From contig NZ_UPHQ01000222.1 of NCBI RefSeq assembly GCF_900566055.1, forward strand, positions 1-37,255: a stretch of DNA of 37,255 bases. The letters are read 5' to 3'. The notes under the pieces are model-generated. The model did not search any database. It had not been told where the DNA came from and saw only the letters and a list, made by a program, of their open reading frames with translations. Positions 17,029 to 27,255 of this stretch are shown here, one piece after another. The translations under genes and the position numbers were made by a program. Source of the DNA: Mycobacterium innocens. GTDB taxonomy: Bacteria > Actinomycetota > Actinomycetes > Mycobacteriales > Mycobacteriaceae. Position 1 is the stretch's first letter; each line of letters begins with the position of its first letter.

Positions 17029-18087
17029 TCACCGCGACAACTCCGGTGCCGCCCGGGCGGTGATCAACGGCAGATCGAAGAAACTTTGGATGCCCGCCGG
17101 GGCGGCGCAGGTCGCGGGGATCGCGTTGACGCAGTGCGCCGCGGTGGCGACGATGCCCGGGTTGCTCTGCAGCCCGGCGGCCACGCTCTCCGGCTGCCAC
17201 CCCTTGACGGTGACGAAGGTGTCGGGATTACCGCGCACCTCGATCTCGTAGCGCTCCCCCGCCGGTCCGAAAGACCATGGCGGATCAAGCTTTTCGGAGC
17301 CCATCAACCAGTTGACGGTGATCTCGACCACCACTTTGTCACCGACGAGCGCTTCCCAGTGAAACCGGCGGCCGGCAACCTGGCCCGGTTCGATGATCCC
17401 GATCGGCGAGTCTATCGGCGCGGTCGCAACGGCGACCTCCTGTGATGTGCGGATCTTGGGATCGGCGGCAAAGCCCAGACGGTCGACGCACAACCGGACC
17501 GACTGCATGAATCCGCCGTCGAGCAGTTTCTGCATCGGCCCGGTCAGCGCGCTGTCCGGGGTGCCGCCGAAGCCCATCACATAGCGCAGCACATCGGGAG
17601 CACCATAGCTCCGCAGGTCCGAAAACTCTTCGGAGCGAACAAAAGTCACGCCGGTGGACATCACCGACAGCAGCAACGGAAACAACTCGGTGGCCGCTCC
17701 GGGCCCGATACCGGCGCCATGCAGGGTCGCGTTGCCGGCCTGCGCGGCCACCTCGAGCGGCGCGGCTTCCTTCTCACTCGGGTAGAACCACCCGACCGGA
17801 GTGACGACGTTCTTGCCCGAGCGCAGCAAGGCGGCGACCTCGTCGACGCTGGGCAGCAACGGCGCGTAGACCACCGCGTCGGCGTCGAGGGCCAGGATGT
17901 CGTCGACGCTGTTGGTGGCGACGACCCCCAGCGGTGCCGTGCCGATGATGTCACCGACGTCTTTGCCGTTCTTGGCCTCGGAATGCACCCAGCAGCCGGC
18001 CAATTCGAGTTCTGGATGCTCGAGCACACCCTTGATCGCGGCGACCCCCACCGATCCGGTTGCCCATTGAACGACCCGCAAACTCAT
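17029..18087 (-). CDS. Dihydrodipicolinate-reductase-like NAD(P)-binding dehydrogenase, Rv1059-like
   Basis: A 352-residue protein with an N-terminal Rossmann fold (VVQWATGSVGVAAIKGVL at about 5-22, a GxxGxxG variant) and a C-terminal domain rich in beta strands, including the TVKGWQPES segment. It resembles the actinobacterial family related to dihydrodipicolinate reductase and 2,4-diaminopentanoate dehydrogenase. It is not the lysine-pathway DapB, and its substrate is unknown. The ATG at 18087 is chosen over an upstream in-frame start at 18120 because the Rossmann strand begins directly and the length then matches Rv1059 (about 354). It follows fadD14 on the same strand after 108 nt. Confidence 0.85.
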   Translation of the reverse strand: MSLRVVQWATGSVGVAAIKGVLEHPELELAGCWVHSEAKNGKDVGDIIGTAPLGVVATNSVDDILALDADAVVYAPLLPSVDEVAALLRSGKNVVTPVGWFYPSEKEAAPLEVAAQAGNATLHGAGIGPGAATELFPLLLSVMSTGVTFVRSEEFSDLRSYGAPDVLRYVMGFGGTPDSALTGPMQKLLDGGFMQSVRLCVDRLGFAADPKIRTSQEVAVATAPIDSPIGIIEPGQVAGRRFHWEALVGDKVVVEITVNWLMGSEKLDPPWSFGPAGERYEIEVRGNPDTFVTVKGWQPESVAAGLQSNPGIVATAAHCVNAIPATCAAPAGIQSFFDLPLITARAAPELSR

Positions 18088-18195
18088 GTCCTCGAACTCA
18101 CCTTCCTCGCGAGCAGACACACAATCGCACGTTTTGCCGCGTGGCTATGCGATTCTATGACTGGTCGCGCACAGCGGATGGCGCCCCCGCGGCGC

Positions 18196-19827
<1,632 letters not shown>

Positions 19828-19968
19828 CGATGTACCGCCTTACGGGTCTCGGCGCAGCACCGCCTCATGTCTGGTCGGGCGAATGCTATCGCCGCGGGCA
19901 AGTCATGAGAACGGGTTCCCCCGAGAACCGCGTTCAATGCCGGGCCGGAGCGGTCCCGACCGCGACCG

Positions 19969-21162
19969 TCAGGCCAGCGCCGCCTCGTACTGCAGCAGCT
20001 CGGGCATGATCCACTCGGTCGACGCCTCGTACTCGCGAGCGTCGTCGATGCCCGGGACGGTCGCGGCGACCGGCACCATGGTGATCGTGCCGGAGTAGTC
20101 GGCGATGTACAGGTGGCCGCCGTCTCGGCTCTCGATGACGCAGGACGGTTGCGCGACGCGGACGGTGCCGACGATGTCCTGGGTGAGCGTGTTCAGCACC
20201 GTGACCCGGTCCTCGCTCACCAGGTAGGCCCGATCACCGTCACCGCTCAGGGTCAGGCGGGTGACCAAACCACCGATCTGGTCGATCTTGCGGGTCGCAA
20301 TGACCTTGCGGGCGCGGCTGTCGACGACGTCGACCACGGCGCCGAAGTCGGCGCCGCAACTGGCGACGTAGACGGTGGCGCCGTCGGGGCTCATCGCGAC
20401 ATCGCGGACCGCCGAACCGATGTCGACGGTGCCGACGACGCGCAGTTGCGGCTTACCGTCCTGGCCGCCGTGGGGGTTTTTGGGGTTCTTGCGGCGCCAG
20501 CGCGAGCGGCCGGTGGCGCCGCGATCCTCGTCGCGCTCTGCGCGGGTCGCGACGACGACCAGCTGGCCACCGGACGGACCGTTGCTGCCGACGTAGAGCC
20601 GGCTCCCGTCGGCGCTGATCCGCACGCACTGGGCGGTGGTGCCCGCGGCGGTCGCGATGTCGATGGCCTCGACGCCGCCCGTGGCGGTGTCCAGGACAGC
20701 GAGGTCGGCACCGCGGGCGCCGTTCCGGCTGGCGTAGACGTAGTTGCCGCCGGGGTCGACGGCGAGGTCGCTGACGCTGAGCGTCAGCGGGTGGGCGGCG
20801 ACAAGGGCGTTGGTGGACGCGTCGATGACGCCGATCGAGTCGTAGGCCGGCGACACGATGCTGACGTATGCCCGCTCGGCCGGCGCGCTGCCGGTGGCGA
20901 TGGCGAACGGCTCGTTGACGCCGGCGATGGTCTCCACCACCCGGCAGCTGTCGGTGTCGATGACCGACACGCTGTGGTCGCTGTAATTGGTCACCAGCAG
21001 CCGGCTGCCGTCGGGGTTCATGGCCATGCCAGCGATGGGGCCGTTGCGCACGCGGATCTCGACCGCGGTCGGCAGATCGGGTGTGGCGCCGGACCCGAAA
21101 AGCTGGACCTGTGCGCCGTCCCGCTCATCCCAGCCGGTGTTTTGGCCGTTCACATCGCTCAC
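19969..21162 (-). CDS. Seven-bladed beta-propeller protein, Rv1057-like
   Basis: A 397-residue protein of repeated YVTN/WD-like blades: recurring patterns such as MAMNPDGSRLLVTNYSDHSVSVID, ISADGSRLYVGSN and MSPDGATVYVASC space the chain into about seven repeats. A basic, low-complexity insert (about residues 210-240, RWRRKNPKNPHGGQDGK) interrupts the propeller. No signal peptide is obvious. GTG at 21162 with AAGGCGG upstream. In M. tuberculosis the orthologue is a target of the MprAB and TrcRS two-component systems (literature memory); a matching-type direct repeat is seen upstream here. Biochemical function is unknown. Confidence 0.9.
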   Translation of the reverse strand: MSDVNGQNTGWDERDGAQVQLFGSGATPDLPTAVEIRVRNGPIAGMAMNPDGSRLLVTNYSDHSVSVIDTDSCRVVETIAGVNEPFAIATGSAPAERAYVSIVSPAYDSIGVIDASTNALVAAHPLTLSVSDLAVDPGGNYVYASRNGARGADLAVLDTATGGVEAIDIATAAGTTAQCVRISADGSRLYVGSNGPSGGQLVVVATRAERDEDRGATGRSRWRRKNPKNPHGGQDGKPQLRVVGTVDIGSAVRDVAMSPDGATVYVASCGADFGAVVDVVDSRARKVIATRKIDQIGGLVTRLTLSGDGDRAYLVSEDRVTVLNTLTQDIVGTVRVAQPSCVIESRDGGHLYIADYSGTITMVPVAATVPGIDDAREYEASTEWIMPELLQYEAALA

Positions 21163-21248
21163 GTTGGCACCGCCTTTGCTGTGTTGCGCGGGCTTCAGAC
21201 ATCGCGACTGCTCTGTGCGACCTGATCGCCCGGGACCACCCGGATTTC

Positions 21249-21264
21249 AGCACTAAAAAGCACT
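21249..21264 (-). promoter_or_regulatory. Direct repeat upstream of the beta-propeller gene, candidate response-regulator site
   Basis: On the minus strand AGTGCT is repeated with a 10-bp period (AGTGCT-TTTT-AGTGCT), flanked by TTCAG and CTGAA. It is 87-102 bp upstream of the GTG start at 21162. Direct repeats one helical turn apart are the usual binding pattern of OmpR-family regulators such as MprA and TrcR, both known to act on this gene in M. tuberculosis. Which regulator binds here is not shown. Confidence 0.45.
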
Positions 21265-21282
21265 GAATTGACCGCGTTCGCA

Positions 21283-21540
21283 AGAGTCTAGCCGTTGAAT
21301 TATCGACGAAAAGATTTCGATTTCAGCATTGTTACCCAGGTCACTCCGCAGCCTCAGGCTAAACTCAGACTGCAATAATCGGGCATTTGGTAGGGCACCC
21401 TAGAGCAAACAAATAAAGCTGCTGTATCAGCCATGCCAGTCCTGGGGCTAACTTGTTGCCGAGCAATTACGCAGTCGTTAGATAAGAAATTCTTATATTG
21501 CGTGACCAAAAGAGGCGAATATCACAACGCGTAAGCCGGG
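21283..21540. other. AT-rich intergenic region without a recognised gene
   Basis: The interval 21163-21554 has no supported gene. About 250 bp of it is far richer in A+T (just over half by eye) than the rest of the window. It contains a 15-bp palindrome (ATAAGAAATTCTTAT, 21482-21496) and a short inverted repeat, CGAAA-AGA-TTTCG, near 21309-21321. It lies behind the candidate regulatory site of the beta-propeller gene and before the DUF427 stop. It could hold distal regulatory sites, a small RNA or decayed foreign DNA. Confidence 0.5.
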
Positions 21541-21554
21541 TTCCCGCGGCCGCC

Positions 21555-22325
21555 TCAGCCGAATTGGGTGCGTGGGCGTGGTAGCACGGCGCCGTCGACA
21601 ATCATGTCGAGCCTTTCGTTGTAAAACGCCACCAAGCCGGCGATGGCCGCGACGGCCGGCAACGGGTAATGGTAGGTCCACGCCAGGTCAGCGTGCACCG
21701 CGTCGCCGACCCGCACCGACCAGTAGCCCGATGTCGTTCCCTTGTACGGGCACAGCGTCCGCGTCGAGCTGGGTTCCAGGTGTTCGAAGACGACGTCGGT
21801 GGGATCGATGTAGTAGCGGGTAGGCAAACCGGTTTCGAAAACCAGCACCGGTGACCGGGTGTCGGCGAGCATGACGCCGTCCAACTCCACCCGGACGTGG
21901 CGGTGCGAGCGCAGCGCATCCACCCGGGTGTACGGATTGCGCGGGTGGCCATAGATCTGCTCGTCCTCTTCGAACCACCGCAGCGGGTGCCAGTCGAAGC
22001 GCACCGTGCCCGCGAGCGGACCGTCGCCGTCGGCGTCGAATACCCGCGCGGCCGACGGGTGGGTCCCGTTTGCGCCGACCAGCGAATACAACCGCGACGG
22101 ACCGAACTGGACCTTCTGGGGGTGGTCCTCGTCGCGCAGGAACTCCCTGCGGACATCGGCAATCGGAACGTAATACGTTGGGTAATAAGGCAATTCCCAC
22201 ACATAGCGGGCCGCTGTAGTGTCGAAGACCAGTTCGTCGCCAAGATAGCCGCGGATCCGGCGCGGCGCCGGCTCGATGCGTCCACGCGCGGCCGCCATCT
22301 GCGGGTAGTCGTGCTCGGTGCTCAC
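21555..22325 (-). CDS. DUF427-domain protein, Rv1056-like
   Basis: A 256-residue protein with DUF427 features twice: an N-terminal half (residues 25-75, LVFDTTAARYVWELPYYPTYYVP) and a fuller C-terminal half (about 145-235) with the hallmark FEHLEPSSTRTLCPYKG followed by GYWSV. DUF427 is a beta-rich fold of unknown biochemical role. The start is GTG at 22325; no alternative ATG fits better. It lies 16 nt downstream of a small conserved gene on the same strand. Its neighbour relation to the beta-propeller gene is that of Rv1056-Rv1057. Confidence 0.88.
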   Translation of the reverse strand: MSTEHDYPQMAAARGRIEPAPRRIRGYLGDELVFDTTAARYVWELPYYPTYYVPIADVRREFLRDEDHPQKVQFGPSRLYSLVGANGTHPSAARVFDADGDGPLAGTVRFDWHPLRWFEEDEQIYGHPRNPYTRVDALRSHRHVRVELDGVMLADTRSPVLVFETGLPTRYYIDPTDVVFEHLEPSSTRTLCPYKGTTSGYWSVRVGDAVHADLAWTYHYPLPAVAAIAGLVAFYNERLDMIVDGAVLPRPRTQFG

Positions 22326-22341
22326 GTGTCGCCTACTGGTC

Positions 22342-22614
22342 CTACTGGTCCTTGGACGCCAGACCGGCCGGCGCGTGGGCGATCGCCTTACGGATTGCGT
22401 CGGCCAACGTCAGCGCGCTTTCCTCGGTGAGTTCGAGCGCGACCCGAGCGGACGGGCCGAGCTCCGGGTTGATCACATCGATGTTCACCGTGTGGCCGTA
22501 GCGGGCATGCACGGGATGGTCGACGTACACCGTGGCGCGGCTGGCGCCGAACCATCCCGTCGCACCCTTGGCGCTGCCGTCGATCTGCACATGTTGGGTC
22601 AGGTAAGTGCACAT
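22342..22614 (-). CDS. Small conserved protein, DUF6295-like
   Basis: A 90-residue protein beginning MCTYLTQHVQIDGSAKGA, with YVDHPVHARYGHTVNIDVIN and a C-terminal helix (TEESALTLADAIRKAI). It looks like the short actinobacterial family that I know as DUF6295, of unknown function. The ATG at 22614 is preferred because AGGTG lies 9 nt upstream and family members start with MCTYL; a GTG at 22626 directly abuts the upstream stop codon. It is sandwiched between the hydrolase and DUF427 genes, probably one transcript. Confidence 0.8.
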   Translation of the reverse strand: MCTYLTQHVQIDGSAKGATGWFGASRATVYVDHPVHARYGHTVNIDVINPELGPSARVALELTEESALTLADAIRKAIAHAPAGLASKDQ

Positions 22615-22626
22615 GTGTTGGGACAC

Positions 22627-23382
22627 CTAGCCTTTCAGATGCGTGGCGAAGAACTCGTCGATGCGGCGCCAGCCGTCCAGCGCCGCCTCCACCCGGTATG
22701 CCGGCCGGTCGACGGAGAAGAACCCGTGGCCCGCGCCCTCGTAGGAGGTGAACGAGTGCGGCTTGCCCAGCCGGGTCAGCTCGGCATCCAGCGCGGCCAC
22801 CCCGGCGGGCGCCGGGAAACGGTCCTCGGCCCCGAACAACCCCAGCAGCGGGCAGCTCAGGTTCGCCGCCAGGTTCAGGATGGGTTTCATGGTCTTGGGC
22901 ATCCCCTCCGGGGGGTCCTCGACGATGAACGCGCCGTAGCAGTCCACGGCGGCGTCGAACGGCAGCGAGCAGGCCGCCAGGTAGGCGTGCCGCCCGCCCG
23001 AGCAGTGCCCGATTACGCCGAATCTGCCGTTCGCGCCCGGCAGCGAGCGCAGGTGTTCCACCGCGCCGGCGACGTCGCCGACCAGGCGTTCGTCGGGGAC
23101 ACCACCGGCTGCCCGGGCCGCGGCGGCAGCGTCGTCGGGTTCGGCGCCCGGGGCCTCGCGGGAATACAGGTTGGGCGCCACCGTGTGGTAACCGTTGACC
23201 GCGAGCCGGCGGACGAACTCCTTGGTCTCGCGGTCGTAGCCCGGCATGTGGTGAATCCAGACGATGCCGCCGCGTGACCCCTCGGCGAGCGGCATGGCCC
23301 GGTAGGCCTCGATCTGGTCGCCACGGTCCCCGGTGATCGTGATCGTCTCCGCGCGAATCACATCCGGACTGACAGCGTTCAT
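22627..23382 (-). CDS. Dienelactone-hydrolase family protein
   Basis: A 251-residue alpha/beta hydrolase of the dienelactone hydrolase type. The nucleophile elbow is GHCSGG with Cys127 in place of serine, as in true dienelactone hydrolases. The acid is Asp187 (GAEDRF) and the catalytic base His219 (GAGHGF). It would hydrolyse lactone or ester bonds of aromatic-degradation intermediates or related substrates. The ATG at 23382 has AAGGAG 7 nt upstream; the frame is open further but unsupported. It heads the minus-strand trio with the DUF6295-like and DUF427 genes and diverges from the nitroreductase-like gene. Confidence 0.9.
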   Translation of the reverse strand: MNAVSPDVIRAETITITGDRGDQIEAYRAMPLAEGSRGGIVWIHHMPGYDRETKEFVRRLAVNGYHTVAPNLYSREAPGAEPDDAAAAARAAGGVPDERLVGDVAGAVEHLRSLPGANGRFGVIGHCSGGRHAYLAACSLPFDAAVDCYGAFIVEDPPEGMPKTMKPILNLAANLSCPLLGLFGAEDRFPAPAGVAALDAELTRLGKPHSFTSYEGAGHGFFSVDRPAYRVEAALDGWRRIDEFFATHLKG

Positions 23383-23452
23383 CGCGACACTCCTTGTCTG
23401 GCACAGCCTCATCTCGCCCTCGCCCGTCCAACCTATCGAGTACCGTCTAGCC

Positions 23453-23965
23453 GTGGCACTGAGGCGGGAAAGCCCGATCCGCGGTCGGCGGTTGCGGCTC
23501 CATGAGGCGCTCATGGAACGCACGTTGATCAGCCCGGTGGGTTACCTGTTCGCGCTTCACGTAGCGCCGCGCGTCGACAAGGCGCTGATCCCGCGCACCA
23601 GAGGCCGGCTGAGCTCGGTCGGCTGGAACAAGGTCGGTCTGCTCACGTCGACCGGCGCCAAGTCCGGCCGGTCGCGCACCCAGCCGTTGACGTTTCTCGA
23701 CGACGGCGACGGTCTGCTGGCCATCGGATCCAACTACGGGCGGGCCAACCACCCCGGGTGGAGCGCCAACCTGCTGGCACACCCCGAATGCACCGTCGAG
23801 TTCAAAGGACCGCCCAGACGATACCGCGCCGAGTTGCTCACCGGCGACGACCGCGCCCGGGCATGGGTCACCGCCGCCGACTTCTACGCAGGCTACGAGC
23901 GCTACCGCGCCACATGCGCTCCGCGACAGATCAGGGTGTTTCGGCTGCGGCCGCTGACCGACTGA
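23453..23965 (+). CDS. Deazaflavin (F420)-dependent nitroreductase-family protein
   Basis: A protein of about 170 residues of the mycobacterial Ddn/FDOR-A type. The segment from residue 60, LLTSTGAKSGRSRTQPLTFL, carries the GxxSGxxRxxPL signature for F420 phosphate contacts. It is followed by GSNYGRANHPGWSANLLAHPE and a C-terminal PRQIRVFRLRPL strand. Members reduce quinones, nitro compounds or other substrates with F420H2 at the membrane. The start is uncertain: GTG at 23453 is used, and an ATG at 23513 would trim 20 residues. It is convergent with the phytase-like lipoprotein, 4 nt between stops. Confidence 0.85.
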   Translation: MALRRESPIRGRRLRLHEALMERTLISPVGYLFALHVAPRVDKALIPRTRGRLSSVGWNKVGLLTSTGAKSGRSRTQPLTFLDDGDGLLAIGSNYGRANHPGWSANLLAHPECTVEFKGPPRRYRAELLTGDDRARAWVTAADFYAGYERYRATCAPRQIRVFRLRPLTD

Positions 23966-23969
23966 ATGT

Positions 23970-25571
23970 TCAGCGAACTTTGATCGGGACCGTCACCGAT
24001 TCGGTCTTCGGCGGCAGCGCCGTCGTGTCAACGACCAGAAACTCGCCATTGTCCTGCGTCCCGTTGGGCAGGATCTTGGGCCGCAGACGCATCGGCGGGG
24101 TCGCCGAAGCCAGGCCGGCCAGGCCGAAATCGCTGTCGTTGGCGATGACGAGTGTCTTACCACCGTCTGGGGTGATGAGGCCTTCGATCTTGTCGTGTCC
24201 GTAGAAATCACCGTTGGCCGACAGCGTTCGCAGCAAAGCTTCAAGGTCGAGCTTCAGCGTCTTGGCGGCGACGGTGATCCCGACGGCTCTGAGCTTGACG
24301 ACGGCGTCCGCATCGGTACCGACACCGATGGCGGTTTCGATCGGGACACCGTTGACGAGCAGGCCGCCGGCGTCGGGCTGATACGACGCACCGGGCACCG
24401 TCGAGCGGGGGCCGACGTCGGTGGCCCCGGCAATATCCACCGCGTAGATCTTCTTGTTCGCGTTGGGCGCAGGCTTGCTGTCCCGTTCGACGACCAGGAA
24501 CGTGGTGGCGCTCAGCGCCGTGATCTCCGATACCGCGACGTCGGTCTCCTGAGGATTGGCCAGCGGATACAGATACTCGTGGACGATTTGGGGGTCGACG
24601 ACGTTGACGGTCACGATGCGGGCGATCGGCACCGAACTTGCCGGGCCTTGCAGCCCCGGCGTCTGCAACGCCGACTGCATGATCCCGGCCAACATCGTGC
24701 CGTCGGGGCTGATGGTCAGTCCCTCCATTCCGCGGTTGGGGCTGCGCAGCGACAACTCCTTGGGCAATGTGCCGTCGAACGGTGAAAGACGTTCCAGCTC
24801 TTTACCATTGGCGTCGAAATGGATGAGGTAGGGACCGTACTCGTCGGACACCCAGAAATTGCCGTCGAGGGTGGCGACCAAGCCCTCGGGGTCGACTCCG
24901 TAGTCCGAAGTCGGCAGCGGCGTGCCGTTGAGGTCCACCGCCGACTCGCCGGTATTGGCCTGCCGGTCGACCAGCCCGACCAACGGTGAGCCGTCCGGAC
25001 CGCGCAGCGGGATCGTCCGCTCGACTGTGGCCACGCCGTCGGCCAGCTTGAGCCTGGCGATATGCGGCTGGAAATCCGGTACCGGAAACACCTTTTCGTT
25101 GGGGGCACGCCCGTCGACGTTGGGGCCGCGGTCGGTGAGGCCGTAGATTTCATCGGAAACGCCGGGCACCGCGGCGATCCCGGACCCGTGCGCGCTGGCC
25201 TTGATGGCGACACCGCCCATGGTGACCAAGGGCAGCTGATTCTCGGCGTAGGTCTTGACGGCGCGACTGACGGTGACGCTGAGTTCGTCGGTACCGGTGA
25301 AGCCGCCGTCGGGGGTATAGGTCAGTGCTCCGTTTGCGGCGTATGCGATCTTTCCGTGCGCAGGCTTGCCGAAGGCCACGGGTGTCAGGCCTCCGGTGGC
25401 GGCCAGCATCCGGTCCGGGGTGATCGTGAGAACGGTTCCGGCCTTGGTGCTCAGGTCCACCTTGCCCGGATGCGCAACCCTGAAGTCGGACGTGCTCGAC
25501 GAGCAGGCCGTCAGCGCTGTCGATACCGCTACCGTCGCAACCCACCATCTCGTCGTGTTCGCCATGGGCAT
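23970..25571 (-). CDS. Lipoprotein with esterase-like phytase domain
   Basis: A 533-residue exported lipoprotein: signal peptide with lipobox LTAC (Cys23). An Ig/cadherin-like tandem module (about 35-100, with LTYTPDGGFTGTDELSVTV) is followed by a large beta-propeller-like esterase-like-phytase domain (about 115-533, with ISDEIYGLTDRGPN, WVSDEYGPYLIHFD, RGMEGLTISPDG and GHDKIEGLITPDGG). The domain name is historical: the family is related to alkaline phytases but enzymatic activity is often untested. Alternative ATG codons lie two residues apart. It is convergent with the nitroreductase-like gene and divergent from none nearby. Confidence 0.85.
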   Translation of the reverse strand: MPMANTTRWWVATVAVSTALTACSSSTSDFRVAHPGKVDLSTKAGTVLTITPDRMLAATGGLTPVAFGKPAHGKIAYAANGALTYTPDGGFTGTDELSVTVSRAVKTYAENQLPLVTMGGVAIKASAHGSGIAAVPGVSDEIYGLTDRGPNVDGRAPNEKVFPVPDFQPHIARLKLADGVATVERTIPLRGPDGSPLVGLVDRQANTGESAVDLNGTPLPTSDYGVDPEGLVATLDGNFWVSDEYGPYLIHFDANGKELERLSPFDGTLPKELSLRSPNRGMEGLTISPDGTMLAGIMQSALQTPGLQGPASSVPIARIVTVNVVDPQIVHEYLYPLANPQETDVAVSEITALSATTFLVVERDSKPAPNANKKIYAVDIAGATDVGPRSTVPGASYQPDAGGLLVNGVPIETAIGVGTDADAVVKLRAVGITVAAKTLKLDLEALLRTLSANGDFYGHDKIEGLITPDGGKTLVIANDSDFGLAGLASATPPMRLRPKILPNGTQDNGEFLVVDTTALPPKTESVTVPIKVR

Positions 25572-25618
25572 GATTTAGCAGGAAAAGTTGTCGCGCGGGT
25601 AACGGGAGCCGAGATTTG

Positions 25619-26401
25619 CTAGTGCTTCTTGTCGCGAACCTTGTAGGTCGAGGGCCATGACTTGCGCGACTCGTCGCCCGTCAGCGGCGTGCCCATCCCT
25701 CCGACTTTGACGTTGTAGGCCTCCTTACCTGGGCCGACTTCGCGATTGGCGTGCTCCTGGGCAAGGTAGTACAGCTCGTCGATGGTGGCTTCGTCGTAGG
25801 CGACGAAGGAGGTTTCCCGGACGGCGTCGCCCACCCCGGCAAGCATCCGGTCGGACAGTAGCCGAGACGCCAGAGCCGCCAGACCCAACAGCGAAAACGG
25901 GACGACCCAGTAACAGATGAACGACAGCGGCGTCTTCGTGTCGAGGATCGTAGCGTCGCGCAGCACGATCGGCGGGATCGCCGATGACAGCGTCATACCA
26001 ACAAACGCGGCGACCCACAACCAGGTCAACATCGCGGTCATCCTGTCGAACAGCTCGGTCTTGACCACGTCGGGCGGTTGTTCGGCCGCGGCGAACTCGC
26101 GGACGAACGGTTTGCCGATCAGCAGGCCGGTCAGCGCCCCGAGCAAGATCCCCGCGTTGCTCAACGGCTGTATCCACCGCGCCATAACCGGCTCACTGAG
26201 CGCAAAGGTCAGCACCGTAAGTAGCGAAAACGTTGCGACAGCAGTGATTTCAATCGTTCGGCCGGGCTTGTCGGTGGCCCGCCCGACCGCAAACATCGCC
26301 AGCGCGATCAACAGCGCGACCGCAACGGCAATCTCGAACGGGACATTGCCGACCAGCACCCAGTAGACGATCCACGGCGCGAAACCAAAGAGCATACCCA
26401 C
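25619..26401 (-). CDS. Integral membrane protein of unknown function
   Basis: A 260-residue protein with about six to seven hydrophobic helices in residues 1-180 (for example WIVYWVLVGNVPF, VALLIALAMFAVG, TFSLLTVLTFAL, AGILLGALTGLLIG, LTWLWVAAFVGMTL and WVVPFSLLGLAAL). A hydrophilic C-terminal tail (about 190-260) is rich in charged residues and predicted cytoplasmic. No family was recognised. Start is GTG at 26401 or the ATG at 26395, two codons in. It lies 47 nt upstream of the phytase-like lipoprotein on the same strand, so the two may be cotranscribed. Confidence 0.75.
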   Translation of the reverse strand: MGMLFGFAPWIVYWVLVGNVPFEIAVAVALLIALAMFAVGRATDKPGRTIEITAVATFSLLTVLTFALSEPVMARWIQPLSNAGILLGALTGLLIGKPFVREFAAAEQPPDVVKTELFDRMTAMLTWLWVAAFVGMTLSSAIPPIVLRDATILDTKTPLSFICYWVVPFSLLGLAALASRLLSDRMLAGVGDAVRETSFVAYDEATIDELYYLAQEHANREVGPGKEAYNVKVGGMGTPLTGDESRKSWPSTYKVRDKKH

Positions 26402-26470
26402 GAAAGCTCAGTTTATGGCCGGTGCCGCAACGGCAGCGCGCTGCCCTTTCGCTGTGATGTGCTGCAGCAA

Positions 26471-27022
26471 CTACCACAGCACGCCGTGGCCGGCGGAAAG
26501 GATGAAGCCGTGGTTGCCCTGCGTCTGGCAGTGCACCGCGCCGGTGTCGTCGATCGCGCAGCTGGCACCAAGCGTCTGCACCCGTTGACCGGCGGGAAGC
26601 ACCGGGACGTCACGGGTGAAGGTCGCAGTATTGGACTGGCGGTATCCGGCGGGATGAGCGGCATCGGCGAAGGTCTGGTTGGTGCCCGGCGGTGCGTCGG
26701 CGGGCACCATGTCGCAGCCGATCGGGCCGCCGTTGGGGGCCAGTCCGCATGACCATCCACCGGGTGTTTTGAAGTAGAGCCAGTACCCCCAGAAGTTGGG
26801 CGTCTGTGGCGTGAGGCTGCCGTAAACACCTTCGTAGAGCCCGGCGGCGAGCGGATAGCGGTCGAGGTCATCCCGCGGTGGTGGGTTGTCGTCCCCGGGC
26901 GGGGCGGCAACCGCCGGCGCAACCAAGATCACCGTCATGCCCAGCCCGGCCAGCAACCAACAACGCCACGGCGACACACGGTGACGACGACTGCGGCAAC
27001 GATGCGGGCGATGCCGGATCAT
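26471..27022 (-). CDS. Secreted protein of unknown function
   Basis: A 183-residue protein with an arginine-rich N-terminus, hydrophobic segment LLAGLGMTVILVAPAVA and a likely signal-peptidase site after AVA (about residue 39). The mature part begins with a Pro/Asp-rich stretch, then a domain with repeated aromatic residues (NFWGYWLYFKTPGGWSCG) and four cysteines (two in CGLAPNGGPIGC, two in CAIDDTGAVHC), probably disulfide-bonded. It resembles small secreted mycobacterial proteins with no assigned role. It diverges from the secreted paralogue array to its right. Confidence 0.75.
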   Translation of the reverse strand: MIRHRPHRCRSRRHRVSPWRCWLLAGLGMTVILVAPAVAAPPGDDNPPPRDDLDRYPLAAGLYEGVYGSLTPQTPNFWGYWLYFKTPGGWSCGLAPNGGPIGCDMVPADAPPGTNQTFADAAHPAGYRQSNTATFTRDVPVLPAGQRVQTLGASCAIDDTGAVHCQTQGNHGFILSAGHGVLW

Positions 27023-27172
27023 AAGGGCACCCTCGTCCGCTGAGACACGCGCCGAATAGGGACTTCAGACCTCAGTTCGCAGGTAGTTGGTCGCGGCCAT
27101 GCTGTTCGCGGGCGGCACCCGAAACCGTCGAACAGCGCTCCCGGACAACCCCTGCGAGGCCCAAAGTCTCTA

Positions 27173-27199
27173 TTGACAACCGGTTGGCGTTGCTACGGT
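27173..27199 (+). promoter_or_regulatory. Predicted housekeeping promoter of the secreted paralogue array
   Basis: A consensus -35 TTGACA (27173-27178) is followed after 15 nt by TACGGT (27194-27199), preceded by TGC to form an extended -10 (TGC-TACGGT). The spacing is short, but the extended -10 compensates. Transcription would start near 27206, about 50 nt before the first paralogue's ATG at 27256. Confidence 0.55.
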
Positions 27200-27255
27200 T
27201 GCCCGATTCCTGCGGGTGGCAGGGCGGCAGGCCGGCATCAAGGACGGAGTCGATG

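Noticed and set aside
21354..21434. 26-residue minus-strand frame with AGGA before its ATG in the AT-rich spacer
   Set aside because: Too short and without any recognised sequence; a chance start with a weak ribosome-binding site is likely.
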